NCBI GenBank assembly: GCA_045642485.1
Contig: JAZUIV010000016.1
Location: 37,887-101,886 of the forward strand
From: Cacconaster sp045642485
GTDB taxonomy: Bacteria; Bacteroidota; Bacteroidia; Bacteroidales; UBA932
Direction of reading: 5' to 3'
Length of the DNA: 64,000 nt
Part shown: piece after piece, positions 25,601 to 33,654 of the stretch
Layout of the letters: each line of letters begins with the position of its first letter
Numbering within the stretch: the first letter of the stretch is position 1
Translations under genes and position numbers: made by a program
Notes under the pieces: model-generated
The model's input: the letters and a program-made list of their open reading frames with translations, nothing else
Told to the model about the DNA's origin: nothing
The model's database searches: none

Positions 25601-26752
25601 AGTCACATCGTTGTTTTCCTGCACGAAGGTAAGCCCTGAGGCAGTGAAGTTTTCTCCGGGTTCAAGAACATATTCCAATGAGGAAGGCGTGGGAATCACT
25701 GTGGCTGTTGCCTGCCCCATACTCGGCACCCTTATGGATGCCGGATTGAATCTCAGGTCACGGGTATCGGTGATTGTCCCCTTCTCCACCTTCCACGAGG
25801 TAAGGTCCTCATCGATGGCTGTCACCTCTGTCGGAGCAAGGACCACGGTATAAGCCGTGTTTCTTGTTATGTCGAAGTTCGATGTGGCGTTAGCTCCAAG
25901 GTATATCCTGTACCTGAGATTCTCCACGCTCACACCTGTAGTGGCATAATCTCCCAAGACCTCCAGATATGTACACCTGGAAGCCGCGGCAGCTTTGACC
26001 GTGTTGTAGTTCTCGAACTCCTTCTTCCAGGGGTCGGTGTTGTCCGGGAGTATATCTCCCTGCAAATTTTCATATATGAAGAAGTGTACTCCCTTGCCCT
26101 GATTGAGCTGCGCCAAATCGGAGGGAGATGCGTAGTCACCGTCAACAGACGTAACTGCGGCCCCGTCGATGGCCGAATTGTCAAAGGCCTTGACCTTGGA
26201 CGGCGAGTTACAAAGACGCAGGCTCTTAATGGTGTACTTACCGGTGAAGCCACTCTGGTCAATGACGAAGATATACTTCGCCGCGACCCTCTTGAAATGT
26301 ATATTCAGGGATGACGCGATATTCAGCGTGACGCTCTCCTTGAAGGTCATTGGAATACCGGACGAGACATTCAGGGCGCTGATATCCCAATCGAAGGTCA
26401 AGGCATCGGCTTGTGCAACAGTCATAGGCGGGATTATCAGACCAGCATTTGCCACGGCCCTCACATAGTAGGTCGTGCCGACGGTCAATCCCTCAACTTT
26501 AATCTCGCCGTCATCTGTAAAATAGCCGTCGAATACCAGTCCTGTACTGTCATATACCCACAGGTTGATATTCTCCGCAGTCACATCCTGAGCCGTAACG
26601 GCACTTTTCGTTGTGACGGAGTCCATCCCGTCCACACTGACGGATACCTGAAGTGTCCTGGTCAGCCGAAGACCTTCATCCTTGTCATACTTGAGACAGG
26701 AGGTGACAATCAGCAAAAGCGCCATCGTCAGAAATATTGAAATCTTTTTCAT
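22646..26752 (-). CDS. Giant Ig/BACON-repeat surface lipoprotein with fimbrillin-like N-terminus
   Basis: 1,368 residues; lipobox LLLIVTSC. The N-terminal 320 residues resemble the pilin fold of the fimbrillin/DUF4906 group (TTKSAVTAQDVTAENINLWVYDSTGLVFDGYF). From about residue 440 it is a string of beta-rich repeats about 110-130 residues long, marked by TYSQTATR (455), SYSQTKT (795), SFTQTKT (920), TYSQTKT (1040) and by repeat ends such as TQNGDSGQ, TQNGDSGT and TQPGDEGQ; one repeat is BACON-like (NVTISSNQSWARVSTTSAGGDFKGVTITVDANTGAARSA region, about 640). The last 200 residues are a distinct C-terminal domain. It is the last gene of the fimbrial operon. Likely a stalk or distal adhesin; function inferred. 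Confidence 0.8.
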   Translation of the reverse strand: MKKISIFLTMALLLIVTSCLKYDKDEGLRLTRTLQVSVSVDGMDSVTTKSAVTAQDVTAENINLWVYDSTGLVFDGYFTDDGEIKVEGLTVGTTYYVRAVANAGLIIPPMTVAQADALTFDWDISALNVSSGIPMTFKESVTLNIASSLNIHFKRVAAKYIFVIDQSGFTGKYTIKSLRLCNSPSKVKAFDNSAIDGAAVTSVDGDYASPSDLAQLNQGKGVHFFIYENLQGDILPDNTDPWKKEFENYNTVKAAAASRCTYLEVLGDYATTGVSVENLRYRIYLGANATSNFDITRNTAYTVVLAPTEVTAIDEDLTSWKVEKGTITDTRDLRFNPASIRVPSMGQATATVIPTPSSLEYVLEPGENFTASGLTFVQENNDVTVCSGSIVESDITAKLVARTLDGERCRTLVITVLPPEMRTVTGYEYNEPILELSYSDVGANGSSATPTLTYSQTATRIWSDGSRDENVVIAAVGSAIPSGVTVTWGGSAKNSSGGSIDTGNGKVSAKNRGTDDYSRGVVFTATAGATINGKAGSTSEDVFQVKNEVVSTVQADSKTENSDWNVGTYQETGFSNVAASGGTASFQTCAYHVAKVYKKYTRTWSSGSSATSDWEYVSQSNPYDNVTISSNQSWARVSTTSAGGDFKGVTITVDANTGAARSATITLKNGNGNTATRTISQLAGISVKSYGIPTVTLSYPGPVAYNSTSAVSPTLTVKQVYNYSDGSTETRTLSSGEYTVKYSGSAEGFSLSSSTGKVTPQSNAGVTTKGGTTYGEIENLSFSYDDIPVAGGSSSPKISYSQTKTVVTDARTSTSERSIQVTATVTAHNESNTASASVTQNGDSGQTSTTTKTPITSGASISYSVVSGSSALSHSSGKITAGSNAGSGGGVVYGDPVVTFSPSNTVFPLAGATYNLDGVSFTQTKTTKGRSSTDSRSKKVSASLSLNGKTASTSATCTQNGDSGTDDKVETVTTGGTVSYSGSATGFECKSSYFGKTLKADPNEGTSSNEYSEVSVSNFSYPDVSAEGGKASPTGLTYSQTKTESRTSTSARSIVVTAKVEVNSKEGTATATFTQPGDEGQAPSTTNVTDLTVKYSDAAYYTTGFSVNSSTGEVTWSANSSTTSDRTADVKVTVSGSGSKSGSKTATSKQLKKGTTPVDPPVVTHTLTAEWVGNSPIYMNNTVSSGRQYKVYYDGSDVTSSVSAVTSGAMSSAAGGTTYWNNVGEGSVYFTYKGVTSNTLKATSESIVDFIEIRLDNWSADDDDPGVNPKFEIKNGKISNGGTTNNGFRCNGAMYGSITYSIHLDVYAHYKTDSGTTTSATHLVGMIDYDIDIMKGDSDYWTELDVPAAQRSVLNSLWITFKWQGIAD

Positions 26753-26784
26753 GAATTATGTATTTCCTGATTGTTGAACTGTCA

Positions 26785-29175
26785 TTAGTTCTTCCTTAGA
26801 CGGACATAGACAATACCCCGATAGCCATTAGACATCGCACCATCAGCAAGGGCATTTCCACCTCCGCCAGCCCCATAGAATGAGCCGTTTGTCAAGGAAT
26901 AAACAGTTTCAGTCCCATTCTTGTACGAATACCCGTATCCTCCGCCTGTCTTTCCTCCCGTATCCGGGCCTCCTCTATAGCTTGAGCTACCGCAAGCTCC
27001 GAACAGGTCCGATGAACCGACCCACTCTGGAGCAGCCACACCATCTTGCCCATCATTGAAGCCTACAGCTCCCGCATCAGGTTGAACGCCCGGACTATAG
27101 ATTACTTCATTATAAGAAACACTGGTCTGTCCTCCCTTTCCTCCACTTATACCTCCTGTTCCAATTGTCAAAACCATTACTCCTCCATGAGCATCAATGG
27201 ATTCCACTGTTTTTGTTAATCCTCCGATTCCAAAGTATGAATTCACTACTATTCCAGAACCTCCATTGCCTCCATTGACCATAAACAGGTCGATGTATTT
27301 ATATTCTTCGTTTATCGGAAGCTGATATGTACCTTCATAAGGGAATTCATATACTTTTTCATCGGGCAGTTTCCTGCTGGAATAAAAATGAATATAAGCG
27401 ATACCTTGATACCCGCTTGTATTATATCGTGCTAAACTGAGGCCTCCTCCTCCGGCTCCATAAAAGGTTCCGCTGGTTGCCCAATAATCACCAAGACCCA
27501 CGGAACCTCCTCCAGTTTGACCTCCCGTTTGATGTTTCGTGTCTTCGGAAACCCAGTATCCTCCACTGGCGCCGAACAAATCACCCGAGCCAACCCATGA
27601 CGGAGCGGCTATGCCGTCCTGGGCAGGGCTGAAGCAATACGTGCCATTGCTTGGCTGGATGCCTGGAGTATATGTAATTCCATTATAGGTCACACTCGTC
27701 TGTCCGCCTGTACCGCCATTTGATCCGCCGGCCCCGATGGTGATGGACATTTGTTTTGATTCATCCAGAGACAGGCTCTCTATGTGATATGTCAAACCTC
27801 CGATACCGAATTGAGTAGTATAGTTTGCACCTACTCCGCCATTACCTCCATTGACCATAAAAAGGTCAAAATATTGCGCGTCATCCGGAACGTTAATCAC
27901 AGATGTACTTGTAACTTCAATAACCTGATTGACCCTTTCTGTTATCGTTGCCTGGCAAATTGCCGAATTATAAACAGTGTATGGATTTTCCGTAAGGTCA
28001 TCCACCTTGTCGGAGAACGTCATTATGCCACCTCTGGCGTAAAATTTCACCGTTCTTTCACCGTCGGTGGCGTATGTATGGACAGGCGTGAATTTTCCCC
28101 CGGCCATCAGTTTCTCTATCGTTCCGTCACCCCAGTCGATGACCACTTCCAATCCCTGCGATAAGGTCATTTCCGGAAATTCAAATTCCCCTGAAGGAAT
28201 TGTTTCCGTGTATTCCATAACCTTCGATAGAGTATATTTCGTAGCGTCGGTTACCCACGCTGTCATATCAATGCTTTCTATGATAAGTTCGGCATTTGTA
28301 AGTGCCGACAAATCAAGCGCTATGGTGTACTCCTTGCCGGCGTCAAAACTCTGTCCGGCAAGGCTGCATTCAAGGGTAATGTCCTTTGTACCGTCGTTGA
28401 CGACCATCTCCAGCACGGCATCACCGCCTGCAGTCTGAGGAATCAGGACAATGGCGTTGGACGATGTCGTGACAGATTCTCCACCCATCAGCTCCGTAAC
28501 GGCTATATTCAGTGTCTGAGACACATCTCCAACGACTGACAAGTTGCTCCATCCACTGCCTAGAGTGTATTCTCCCTGCCTTTTGACATTACTTACGGTT
28601 ATTGTCTTGACTGTACCGTTGAAGGCTCCCTCTGCCGAGAACCTGAAATCCACGGCCGAAAGAGTATGGTCCATCGTCAGACTGATTTCCTCCCGTGAGC
28701 CGCTGTAACTGTTCGCTCCGATAATAATGTCTTTGCCCTCTGTTGCGGATGCAGGCGTAAGGTAGGTGAATTTCGGCATTCCCGAAGTCGTGGATGCAGG
28801 AAGAGTCATCCCCGTGGCATCGGACGGGTACAGTCCCCAGTAGAGGACTGTCCTCTCGGGAGAGACCCTGGCAAACTTGTTGGCCGATACCCATTTCGTA
28901 CCGTCTCTGGTCATAGTCTCACCATAGATGTATGATATGTCCGTCGGAGCACTGCCGTTGTAAATGCTGGCAAACAGAGTGAAAGTATCCGGCACAGCAT
29001 TGATCAGATCCGCCTTCGTGTCCGAGGAGCAGCGGATTTGAGCGTTTACCTCATAGCTGCCTCCGGGAACTTCCATTGACGATTCCACCTGACAGGCCAC
29101 CGGAAACAGAGAAATAATCATCCCCGCAAAAACCTCTCTCGCCTTTGATAATAACCGTTTGCAATTGTGTCTCAT
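26785..29175 (-). CDS. Fimbrillin fused to PKD-like and two glycine-rich modules (candidate tip adhesin)
   Basis: 796 residues. Signal peptide and lipobox (ISLFPVAC) lead into a fimbrillin-family domain (about residues 35-320: DTKADLINAVPDTFTLFASIYNG, VLYWGLYPS, YTLGSGWSNL), a PKD-like segment (VVIDWGDGTIEK...PVHTYATDGERTVKFYA, about 340-385) and two homologous glycine-rich modules (about 430-600 and 620-796). Each module has DLFMVNGGNGG, FGIGGLT, GGxxGGQTSVxYN, QDGxAAPxWVGSxDLFGA and GxFYGAGGGG. Such domains occur in phage adhesins and in the ALK-type glycine-rich fold, but I cannot assign a ligand. The repeats look more A+T-rich than the neighbours by eye. Second-last gene of the operon. 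Confidence 0.82.
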   Translation of the reverse strand: MRHNCKRLLSKAREVFAGMIISLFPVACQVESSMEVPGGSYEVNAQIRCSSDTKADLINAVPDTFTLFASIYNGSAPTDISYIYGETMTRDGTKWVSANKFARVSPERTVLYWGLYPSDATGMTLPASTTSGMPKFTYLTPASATEGKDIIIGANSYSGSREEISLTMDHTLSAVDFRFSAEGAFNGTVKTITVSNVKRQGEYTLGSGWSNLSVVGDVSQTLNIAVTELMGGESVTTSSNAIVLIPQTAGGDAVLEMVVNDGTKDITLECSLAGQSFDAGKEYTIALDLSALTNAELIIESIDMTAWVTDATKYTLSKVMEYTETIPSGEFEFPEMTLSQGLEVVIDWGDGTIEKLMAGGKFTPVHTYATDGERTVKFYARGGIMTFSDKVDDLTENPYTVYNSAICQATITERVNQVIEVTSTSVINVPDDAQYFDLFMVNGGNGGVGANYTTQFGIGGLTYHIESLSLDESKQMSITIGAGGSNGGTGGQTSVTYNGITYTPGIQPSNGTYCFSPAQDGIAAPSWVGSGDLFGASGGYWVSEDTKHQTGGQTGGGSVGLGDYWATSGTFYGAGGGGLSLARYNTSGYQGIAYIHFYSSRKLPDEKVYEFPYEGTYQLPINEEYKYIDLFMVNGGNGGSGIVVNSYFGIGGLTKTVESIDAHGGVMVLTIGTGGISGGKGGQTSVSYNEVIYSPGVQPDAGAVGFNDGQDGVAAPEWVGSSDLFGACGSSSYRGGPDTGGKTGGGYGYSYKNGTETVYSLTNGSFYGAGGGGNALADGAMSNGYRGIVYVRLRKN

Positions 29176-29208
29176 ATCTTATATTCCTTTGATTTGTTGA
29201 ACTGAAAA

Positions 29209-30135
29209 TTATTCCGTCATAGCCATCGTCATCTGCCTTGAGGCATCACCCTTCCACTCCGTCAGCGTGACACTCTCCACGTTCAGTATTTTCCGACCGA
29301 GTTCCGACAGGTCGAGGTTCAGCACAGCCTTGTGCCCGGCGGCCACGTTCACGCCCGTCAGAGGAGCACTCACGCTGACGTTCTCCCCGTCCACCACCGC
29401 CGTCACCTCTACCTGTGCGTCATCCGGCAAAGTTTGTGGGATAAGCAGAAGTGTGGATGCGCCGCAGAGGATGTCCTTGCCGCCGTCATCTTCAGTGAAA
29501 GAGACGTCAATATCGCTGACAATATCCTTTTTCGCAATGACATTGCTCCATCCGCTACCCAGGGTGTATATCCCTTCACTGAAGACATTTTTCATCTTTA
29601 CGGACAGCAACCTGCCTTCAAAGGCTCCGTCCTGGGCCACCTTGGCGTCCACAGCACACAGTATATGGATGAAAGGCAGTTTCAAGGACTCCTTGCTGCC
29701 TTTCTGGAGACTTTGAGCCACTATGATATCCCCCTGCGCGTCCGCATTGGAAGGCAGCTCATACGACAACTTCGGCCAACCTGTCGCAGAGGCCGGCGGA
29801 AGAGTCAGTCCGGCACCGCCTGCCACAGCCCAATAAAGGACGTTGCGCTCGGAAGGGATGGCACCGTAAGCATTGTCGCTGATCCATCCTCCGGAGTACC
29901 TTGTCATAGCCTCACCGTAGATATAATTCGTCTTTCCCGGTACAGATCCGGTATATGAAGCCGCGAACAGATAGAAGACGTCGGGGACTGCCGTCAGCAC
30001 AGCCCCTTTGGAATTTCCCTCGAAAGAAGCTCCCGCACGTAACCTTCTCTCTGAGCCTGAAGGGATGTCATACTGAATACAGGAGACTGTCGCAAAGGCG
30101 AGAATCATAAGAATGATAATTGCTTTTTCTTTCAT
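29209..30135 (-). CDS. Fimbrillin-family lipoprotein (pilin)
   Basis: 308 residues, lipobox FATVSC. The domain is closely related to the N-terminal part of the glycine-rich protein next to it: NSKGAVLTAVPDVFYLFAASYTGSVPGKTNYIYGEAMTR matches its DTKADLINAVPDTFTLF...ISYIYGETMTR, and both share NVLYW/TVLYW and YTLGSGWSN. The C-terminus TLTEWKGDASRQM has the tryptophan-centred last strand typical of the family. Pilins of this type are exported as lipoproteins and polymerise after proteolytic removal of the first strand. The close kinship suggests a duplication that preceded acquisition of the glycine-rich tail. Confidence 0.85.
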   Translation of the reverse strand: MKEKAIIILMILAFATVSCIQYDIPSGSERRLRAGASFEGNSKGAVLTAVPDVFYLFAASYTGSVPGKTNYIYGEAMTRYSGGWISDNAYGAIPSERNVLYWAVAGGAGLTLPPASATGWPKLSYELPSNADAQGDIIVAQSLQKGSKESLKLPFIHILCAVDAKVAQDGAFEGRLLSVKMKNVFSEGIYTLGSGWSNVIAKKDIVSDIDVSFTEDDGGKDILCGASTLLLIPQTLPDDAQVEVTAVVDGENVSVSAPLTGVNVAAGHKAVLNLDLSELGRKILNVESVTLTEWKGDASRQMTMAMTE

Positions 30136-30151
30136 ACCAAATGTTTTCGTA

Positions 30152-31126
30152 TTATATTGTTTCCAAGTAACTCCTTATGTCATATTCCCTGATGTCTATG
30201 ACGAAAGGGTGGCTGTCGTCATCGATGGACTGAAGAGTGGTCGTCACTACAATCCTTTCCGCAGTAAGCGTTATGTCATAGATATAATGTCTGGCCGCCG
30301 CCCATTTCACCGCTGGGGTAAAGGTGTATTCCATATCCAGGTTCCCCGCAGGACCATTGTGCATCACGTATGTCAACTTCACCGCACAGGCCTGTTGCGA
30401 AGGCAGCAAGACGGACGAACCCACCTCGTTGCACAGCGTGGAGAGATTCATCATACCGGAATAGACCGGCATATCCTGCCTTGACCCAAGGTCGGACCAG
30501 TCGCAGGTCACACCGCTGGAGGTGCGTCTTATCTTCAGCGTCCCGCCGAAGGCCGCATTCACGAGTTGCACGCCCCTCAGAGTGAATCCCCTGTTTGCCG
30601 TCCCGTTGTACACCGTGGCAGAACCTACACGGAAGGTGAGAAGGCTCTGTGCGTGGACATATGCTATGGAGGCGCTGCCCGACACCCCTGTTGCGGCTCC
30701 TGCAATGATATCCTCCTGGTCGGCGGCATTCGAAGGCAGTCTCAGCGTCACCTCTTCAGAGACGTTGTTCCCCGGAATGAGGGATGTCGGTGTGAGAGTC
30801 CCAGTCGAATAGGAGAGCATATCGAGATTGCCTCCCTGCGGCCAATAGCGCGACTCTCCCTGCCAGCCTCCCTCTTCTGCATTGTATCTGAAGGGGCTGA
30901 AATCAAAATAGTTCCCTCCAACCCCTTCTGAGGCATTGTAGTAAGCCGCCACATAAAGCGTCCGCGTTGTCGGGATGGTTGTCAGTGCTCCCTTAGTGGA
31001 TGTTCCAAGGACAGGCATTATGACGAGAGTCCCTCTGAAGTTCCCGATGGCAGGCTCAATCTTCGAGCATCCTGCGGATAATAGTGCGGCCACCGCTATC
31101 AGAATTATATATCTATTCATATACAT
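30152..31126 (-). CDS. Fimbrillin-family lipoprotein (pilin)
   Basis: 324 residues; signal MNRYIILIAVAALLSAGC. Pilin hallmarks are STKGALTTIPTTRTLYVAAYYNASEG, RYWPQGGNLDMLSYS and the late YTFTPAVKWAAARHYIYDITL strand pair. The C-terminus extends past the usual Trp motif (SIDDDSHPFVIDIREYDI). It is 5 bp downstream of the DUF5119 gene and 16 bp upstream of the next pilin, so part of the third cassette of the operon. Confidence 0.85.
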   Translation of the reverse strand: MYMNRYIILIAVAALLSAGCSKIEPAIGNFRGTLVIMPVLGTSTKGALTTIPTTRTLYVAAYYNASEGVGGNYFDFSPFRYNAEEGGWQGESRYWPQGGNLDMLSYSTGTLTPTSLIPGNNVSEEVTLRLPSNAADQEDIIAGAATGVSGSASIAYVHAQSLLTFRVGSATVYNGTANRGFTLRGVQLVNAAFGGTLKIRRTSSGVTCDWSDLGSRQDMPVYSGMMNLSTLCNEVGSSVLLPSQQACAVKLTYVMHNGPAGNLDMEYTFTPAVKWAAARHYIYDITLTAERIVVTTTLQSIDDDSHPFVIDIREYDIRSYLETI

Positions 31127-31131
31127 ATTAT

Positions 31132-32052
31132 TTACAGGTATATATCGTAGATATCCTCGTCCCAGTCCGTCAGTGTAGGGAGGAACCCTCTGCCGGAGAC
31201 TGCCGGAGCCTCTATCTTCAGATTCTCTGCATCGAGAAGCGTGACTCCGTCATTTTCCACCAGCGCCCCGGCGGACAGTTCCCAACCGAACTGCTCACCT
31301 GAGATATCCGTAACAAGGACATACAGGGTCATTTCTTTCGCTCCGCGGCCGAAAACTCTGAAGGCGGCACAGACATCGTCCGTTCCGGGCACTCTTCCCG
31401 CGGAGGCCCTCATCACACAATCTCCCTCGCAATCCCCTCCGCTCAAAATCACCCCGCGGGCGCAACCGGCCAGGAACAACTCCACAGCGCTGACATACTC
31501 CAGTCCTCTGATACCTTCAAGACGCACTACCCTGTAGGATGTGATGTCCCTCATCGGTACAGTCAGGACATATGGTTCGTCCCCTTCGGAACGCAGAGGC
31601 ACCCTCTCTCTGACAGTCCCCACAAAGTAAGGGTCCGGAGTGACAGCCACCGTTGTGCCGATAATCTCCGTAGCGGCGTTGCACAGTGATGCCGCCTTCA
31701 CCCACAGCCTCCGGGAGGACTCGTCCGCCGTATTAGTGCGGGCTGTCACGGTCTCCGATGAATCTTCGTCATCCAGAACCACGGTCTCCGAGCCGAAGGT
31801 GTGGGCAATCACCGTTCTGTCCCCTGCAGGGACATTCACCCTGCCACCTCCCAACGGCACGAAATCCATCGTAGATTCCCTCGCGGTGAGAGAGTCGTAG
31901 GAACGCACACATACCAGCGGTTCTCTCACTGTCGCAGTTTCTCCGAAGATGAATTTCATCTCCACACCATTGTCGAGAATATACATCTGTCGCAACTCGC
32001 ACGAGAGGGCAAGCGGCATCAGAACCAGAGCCGTAACCATCAGGCATCTCAT
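31132..32052 (-). CDS. DUF5119-like fimbrial accessory lipoprotein
   Basis: 306 residues. Starts at ATG 32052, which overlaps the stop of the upstream DUF3575 gene as ATGA and gives the lipoprotein signal MRCLMVTALVLMPLALSC. The body is beta-rich, with VPAGDRTVIAHTFGSETV and a C-terminal FLPTLTDWDEDIYDIYL that resembles the terminal strand motif of fimbrillins. The family regularly accompanies DUF3575 and fimbrillin genes; its role is unknown, perhaps anchoring or chain termination. A second copy lies at 37048-37944. Confidence 0.75.
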   Translation of the reverse strand: MRCLMVTALVLMPLALSCELRQMYILDNGVEMKFIFGETATVREPLVCVRSYDSLTARESTMDFVPLGGGRVNVPAGDRTVIAHTFGSETVVLDDEDSSETVTARTNTADESSRRLWVKAASLCNAATEIIGTTVAVTPDPYFVGTVRERVPLRSEGDEPYVLTVPMRDITSYRVVRLEGIRGLEYVSAVELFLAGCARGVILSGGDCEGDCVMRASAGRVPGTDDVCAAFRVFGRGAKEMTLYVLVTDISGEQFGWELSAGALVENDGVTLLDAENLKIEAPAVSGRGFLPTLTDWDEDIYDIYL

Positions 32053-32648
32053 CGCACCGCCCTCCTCAGAATAAGATAAGACAGGCACACCTCAAGCCTC
32101 GTGGGACCTATCCAAGTACGGTTTTCGACAAAGTCCGAGGTCATCGTGGGACGGCCTCCGGGCTCATACACGCTGTATGGCCTGTTCTCCATATACACGA
32201 ATCCTCCCGCAACGGTGAAGGTCATCCTCCAATGTCCGTTCCTGCCGAGCCTCGCACAGTAGGAGTAGTCGATGTCACCTCCCAACAAGCGGCCCTGGTT
32301 CCCTTCGTACGCTATCTCGAGGTCGTACTTGCCGCAAAGAGCGGAAACCCCTATGGAGTGACCCTCCATAGGCGTGGTCTTCAGGTCCTGTCCGACGCTG
32401 CCGATCCAGAAACGGCCGTCGAGACGGAAAGCCAGGGCTTGTATGCAATACTTGTTGTTTTCCGTAAGGGGAAGCCAGGGGACATATGCCGTGGCTCCCA
32501 TTGAGTAGTGACGGCTCATAGGCACGTCAATGCCGACGTTCATCGCGGGAAGCAGAAGGTTCGTCCGAAAGGCCAGACACGAAGCGTTCTGCGCGTGTGC
32601 AACAATTGAAATTGTCACGAAAACAACTATGGACAGTAGTCTTTTCAT
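32049..32648 (-). CDS. DUF3575 outer-membrane-type protein
   Basis: 199 residues with a cleavable signal (MKRLLSIVVFVTISIVAHAQ) and no lipobox. SCLAFRTNLLLPAMNVGIDVPMSRHYSMGATAYVPWL and ALAFRLDGRFWIGSV are the DUF3575 signature; alternating hydrophobic strands suggest a small outer-membrane beta barrel. It heads the third cassette (DUF3575-DUF5119-fimbrillins). By position it may be the surface platform or export partner for the pilins encoded behind it; this is inference. Confidence 0.85.
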   Translation of the reverse strand: MKRLLSIVVFVTISIVAHAQNASCLAFRTNLLLPAMNVGIDVPMSRHYSMGATAYVPWLPLTENNKYCIQALAFRLDGRFWIGSVGQDLKTTPMEGHSIGVSALCGKYDLEIAYEGNQGRLLGGDIDYSYCARLGRNGHWRMTFTVAGGFVYMENRPYSVYEPGGRPTMTSDFVENRTWIGPTRLEVCLSYLILRRAVR

Positions 32649-32670
32649 GATATAAGCGTTATTTTTCGAT

Positions 32671-33633
32671 TCAAATTTGTGTCGGGACAGAAACGTCGTC
32701 CCATCCTATCAGAGATGCCGTCACCGTCACTCCTTCAAGGGAGAAGTTCATTGCGTAACGGTACCTGCGTCCCGCCTGCCAGAGAGTCGCCTGCGGGGTA
32801 TAGGTATATTCCATCGGCACATTCACAGCACGGCCGTCGGCATCGCGTCCGTTGTGCAGTATGTAGCGGACGGTCATCGGCGTGGCGTACTGCTGGGGAG
32901 TGAGGAATCCTTCACCGACATATATATGCTCCTCATCCATGGCCACCGGCTCCTGCGGGCCGAAGGTGACGTCCTTCTTCGCACCGAGGCTCTGCCATTC
33001 GAAGGCAACCTTCCCCTCGGACGTACGCACACCCTTGACGGTTCCCGCGTTGTACACCTCCTTGAGAGTGATGCTCTCTATGCTGATACCCGCGTTCCTT
33101 TCAGCGTCATATGGGACGGAGGATGCAGCGGTGAAGCATATCTGGTTCTGGGGATGGCTGAATACGATTGAGGCCGATGTCTTTGTGGCCCCGATTTTCT
33201 GTCCCACCAGGTAGTCGTCCTGAGTGACGCTGTTGTCCGGCATCGAGAGAGTGACGCTGTTGGTGACGTTCCCTTCTCCCCAGACAACGGACAGAGGGAC
33301 TGTTTCCTCACAACTGTAGGCAAGCAGGTCAAGTGCCCCGTTGAACGGCCAGAATTGCTTCGGGGTGGCCCGCCACGCGGCTTTCTCTTCAGAATAGTTG
33401 AAAGGGATGGCGGTGAAGTAGTCCTCGGAAGTTGTCACGCTGTAGGCGCTGACAACCATATCGCGCCCTGAGGGGAAAACAGTTCCTCCCAAAGGGGCCT
33501 TCGTGGTTACGGACGAAACGGCCGTGACGGTCATCTCATCCCTGAGTTCCTCCTCGCGCGTCATCTCACTTTTCGAACAGGAGACGAGCACGGCGGCCGC
33601 AACGGCCGGAACGATGAATCTTGTTACATTCAT
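32671..33633 (-). CDS. Fimbrillin-family lipoprotein (pilin)
   Basis: 320 residues; signal MNVTRFIVPAVAAAVLVSC. Pilin features: TTKAPLGGTVFPSGRDMVVSAYSVTTSEDYFTAIPF, QFWPFNGALDLLAYS, NSVTLSMPDNSVTQDDYLVGQ and the C-terminal TASLIGWDDVSVPTQI with the terminal Trp strand. Similar throughout to the pilin at 33655-34614, 21 bp upstream. Last gene of the second cassette. Confidence 0.87.
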   Translation of the reverse strand: MNVTRFIVPAVAAAVLVSCSKSEMTREEELRDEMTVTAVSSVTTKAPLGGTVFPSGRDMVVSAYSVTTSEDYFTAIPFNYSEEKAAWRATPKQFWPFNGALDLLAYSCEETVPLSVVWGEGNVTNSVTLSMPDNSVTQDDYLVGQKIGATKTSASIVFSHPQNQICFTAASSVPYDAERNAGISIESITLKEVYNAGTVKGVRTSEGKVAFEWQSLGAKKDVTFGPQEPVAMDEEHIYVGEGFLTPQQYATPMTVRYILHNGRDADGRAVNVPMEYTYTPQATLWQAGRRYRYAMNFSLEGVTVTASLIGWDDVSVPTQI

Positions 33634-33654
33634 ATATACTTGAGTTTGACAGTT

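Noticed and set aside
22646..26752. Direct DNA repeats suggesting a CRISPR or tandem array in the giant gene.
   Set aside because: The repeats are protein-level, 330-390 bp long and diverged; there is no short-repeat/spacer pattern.
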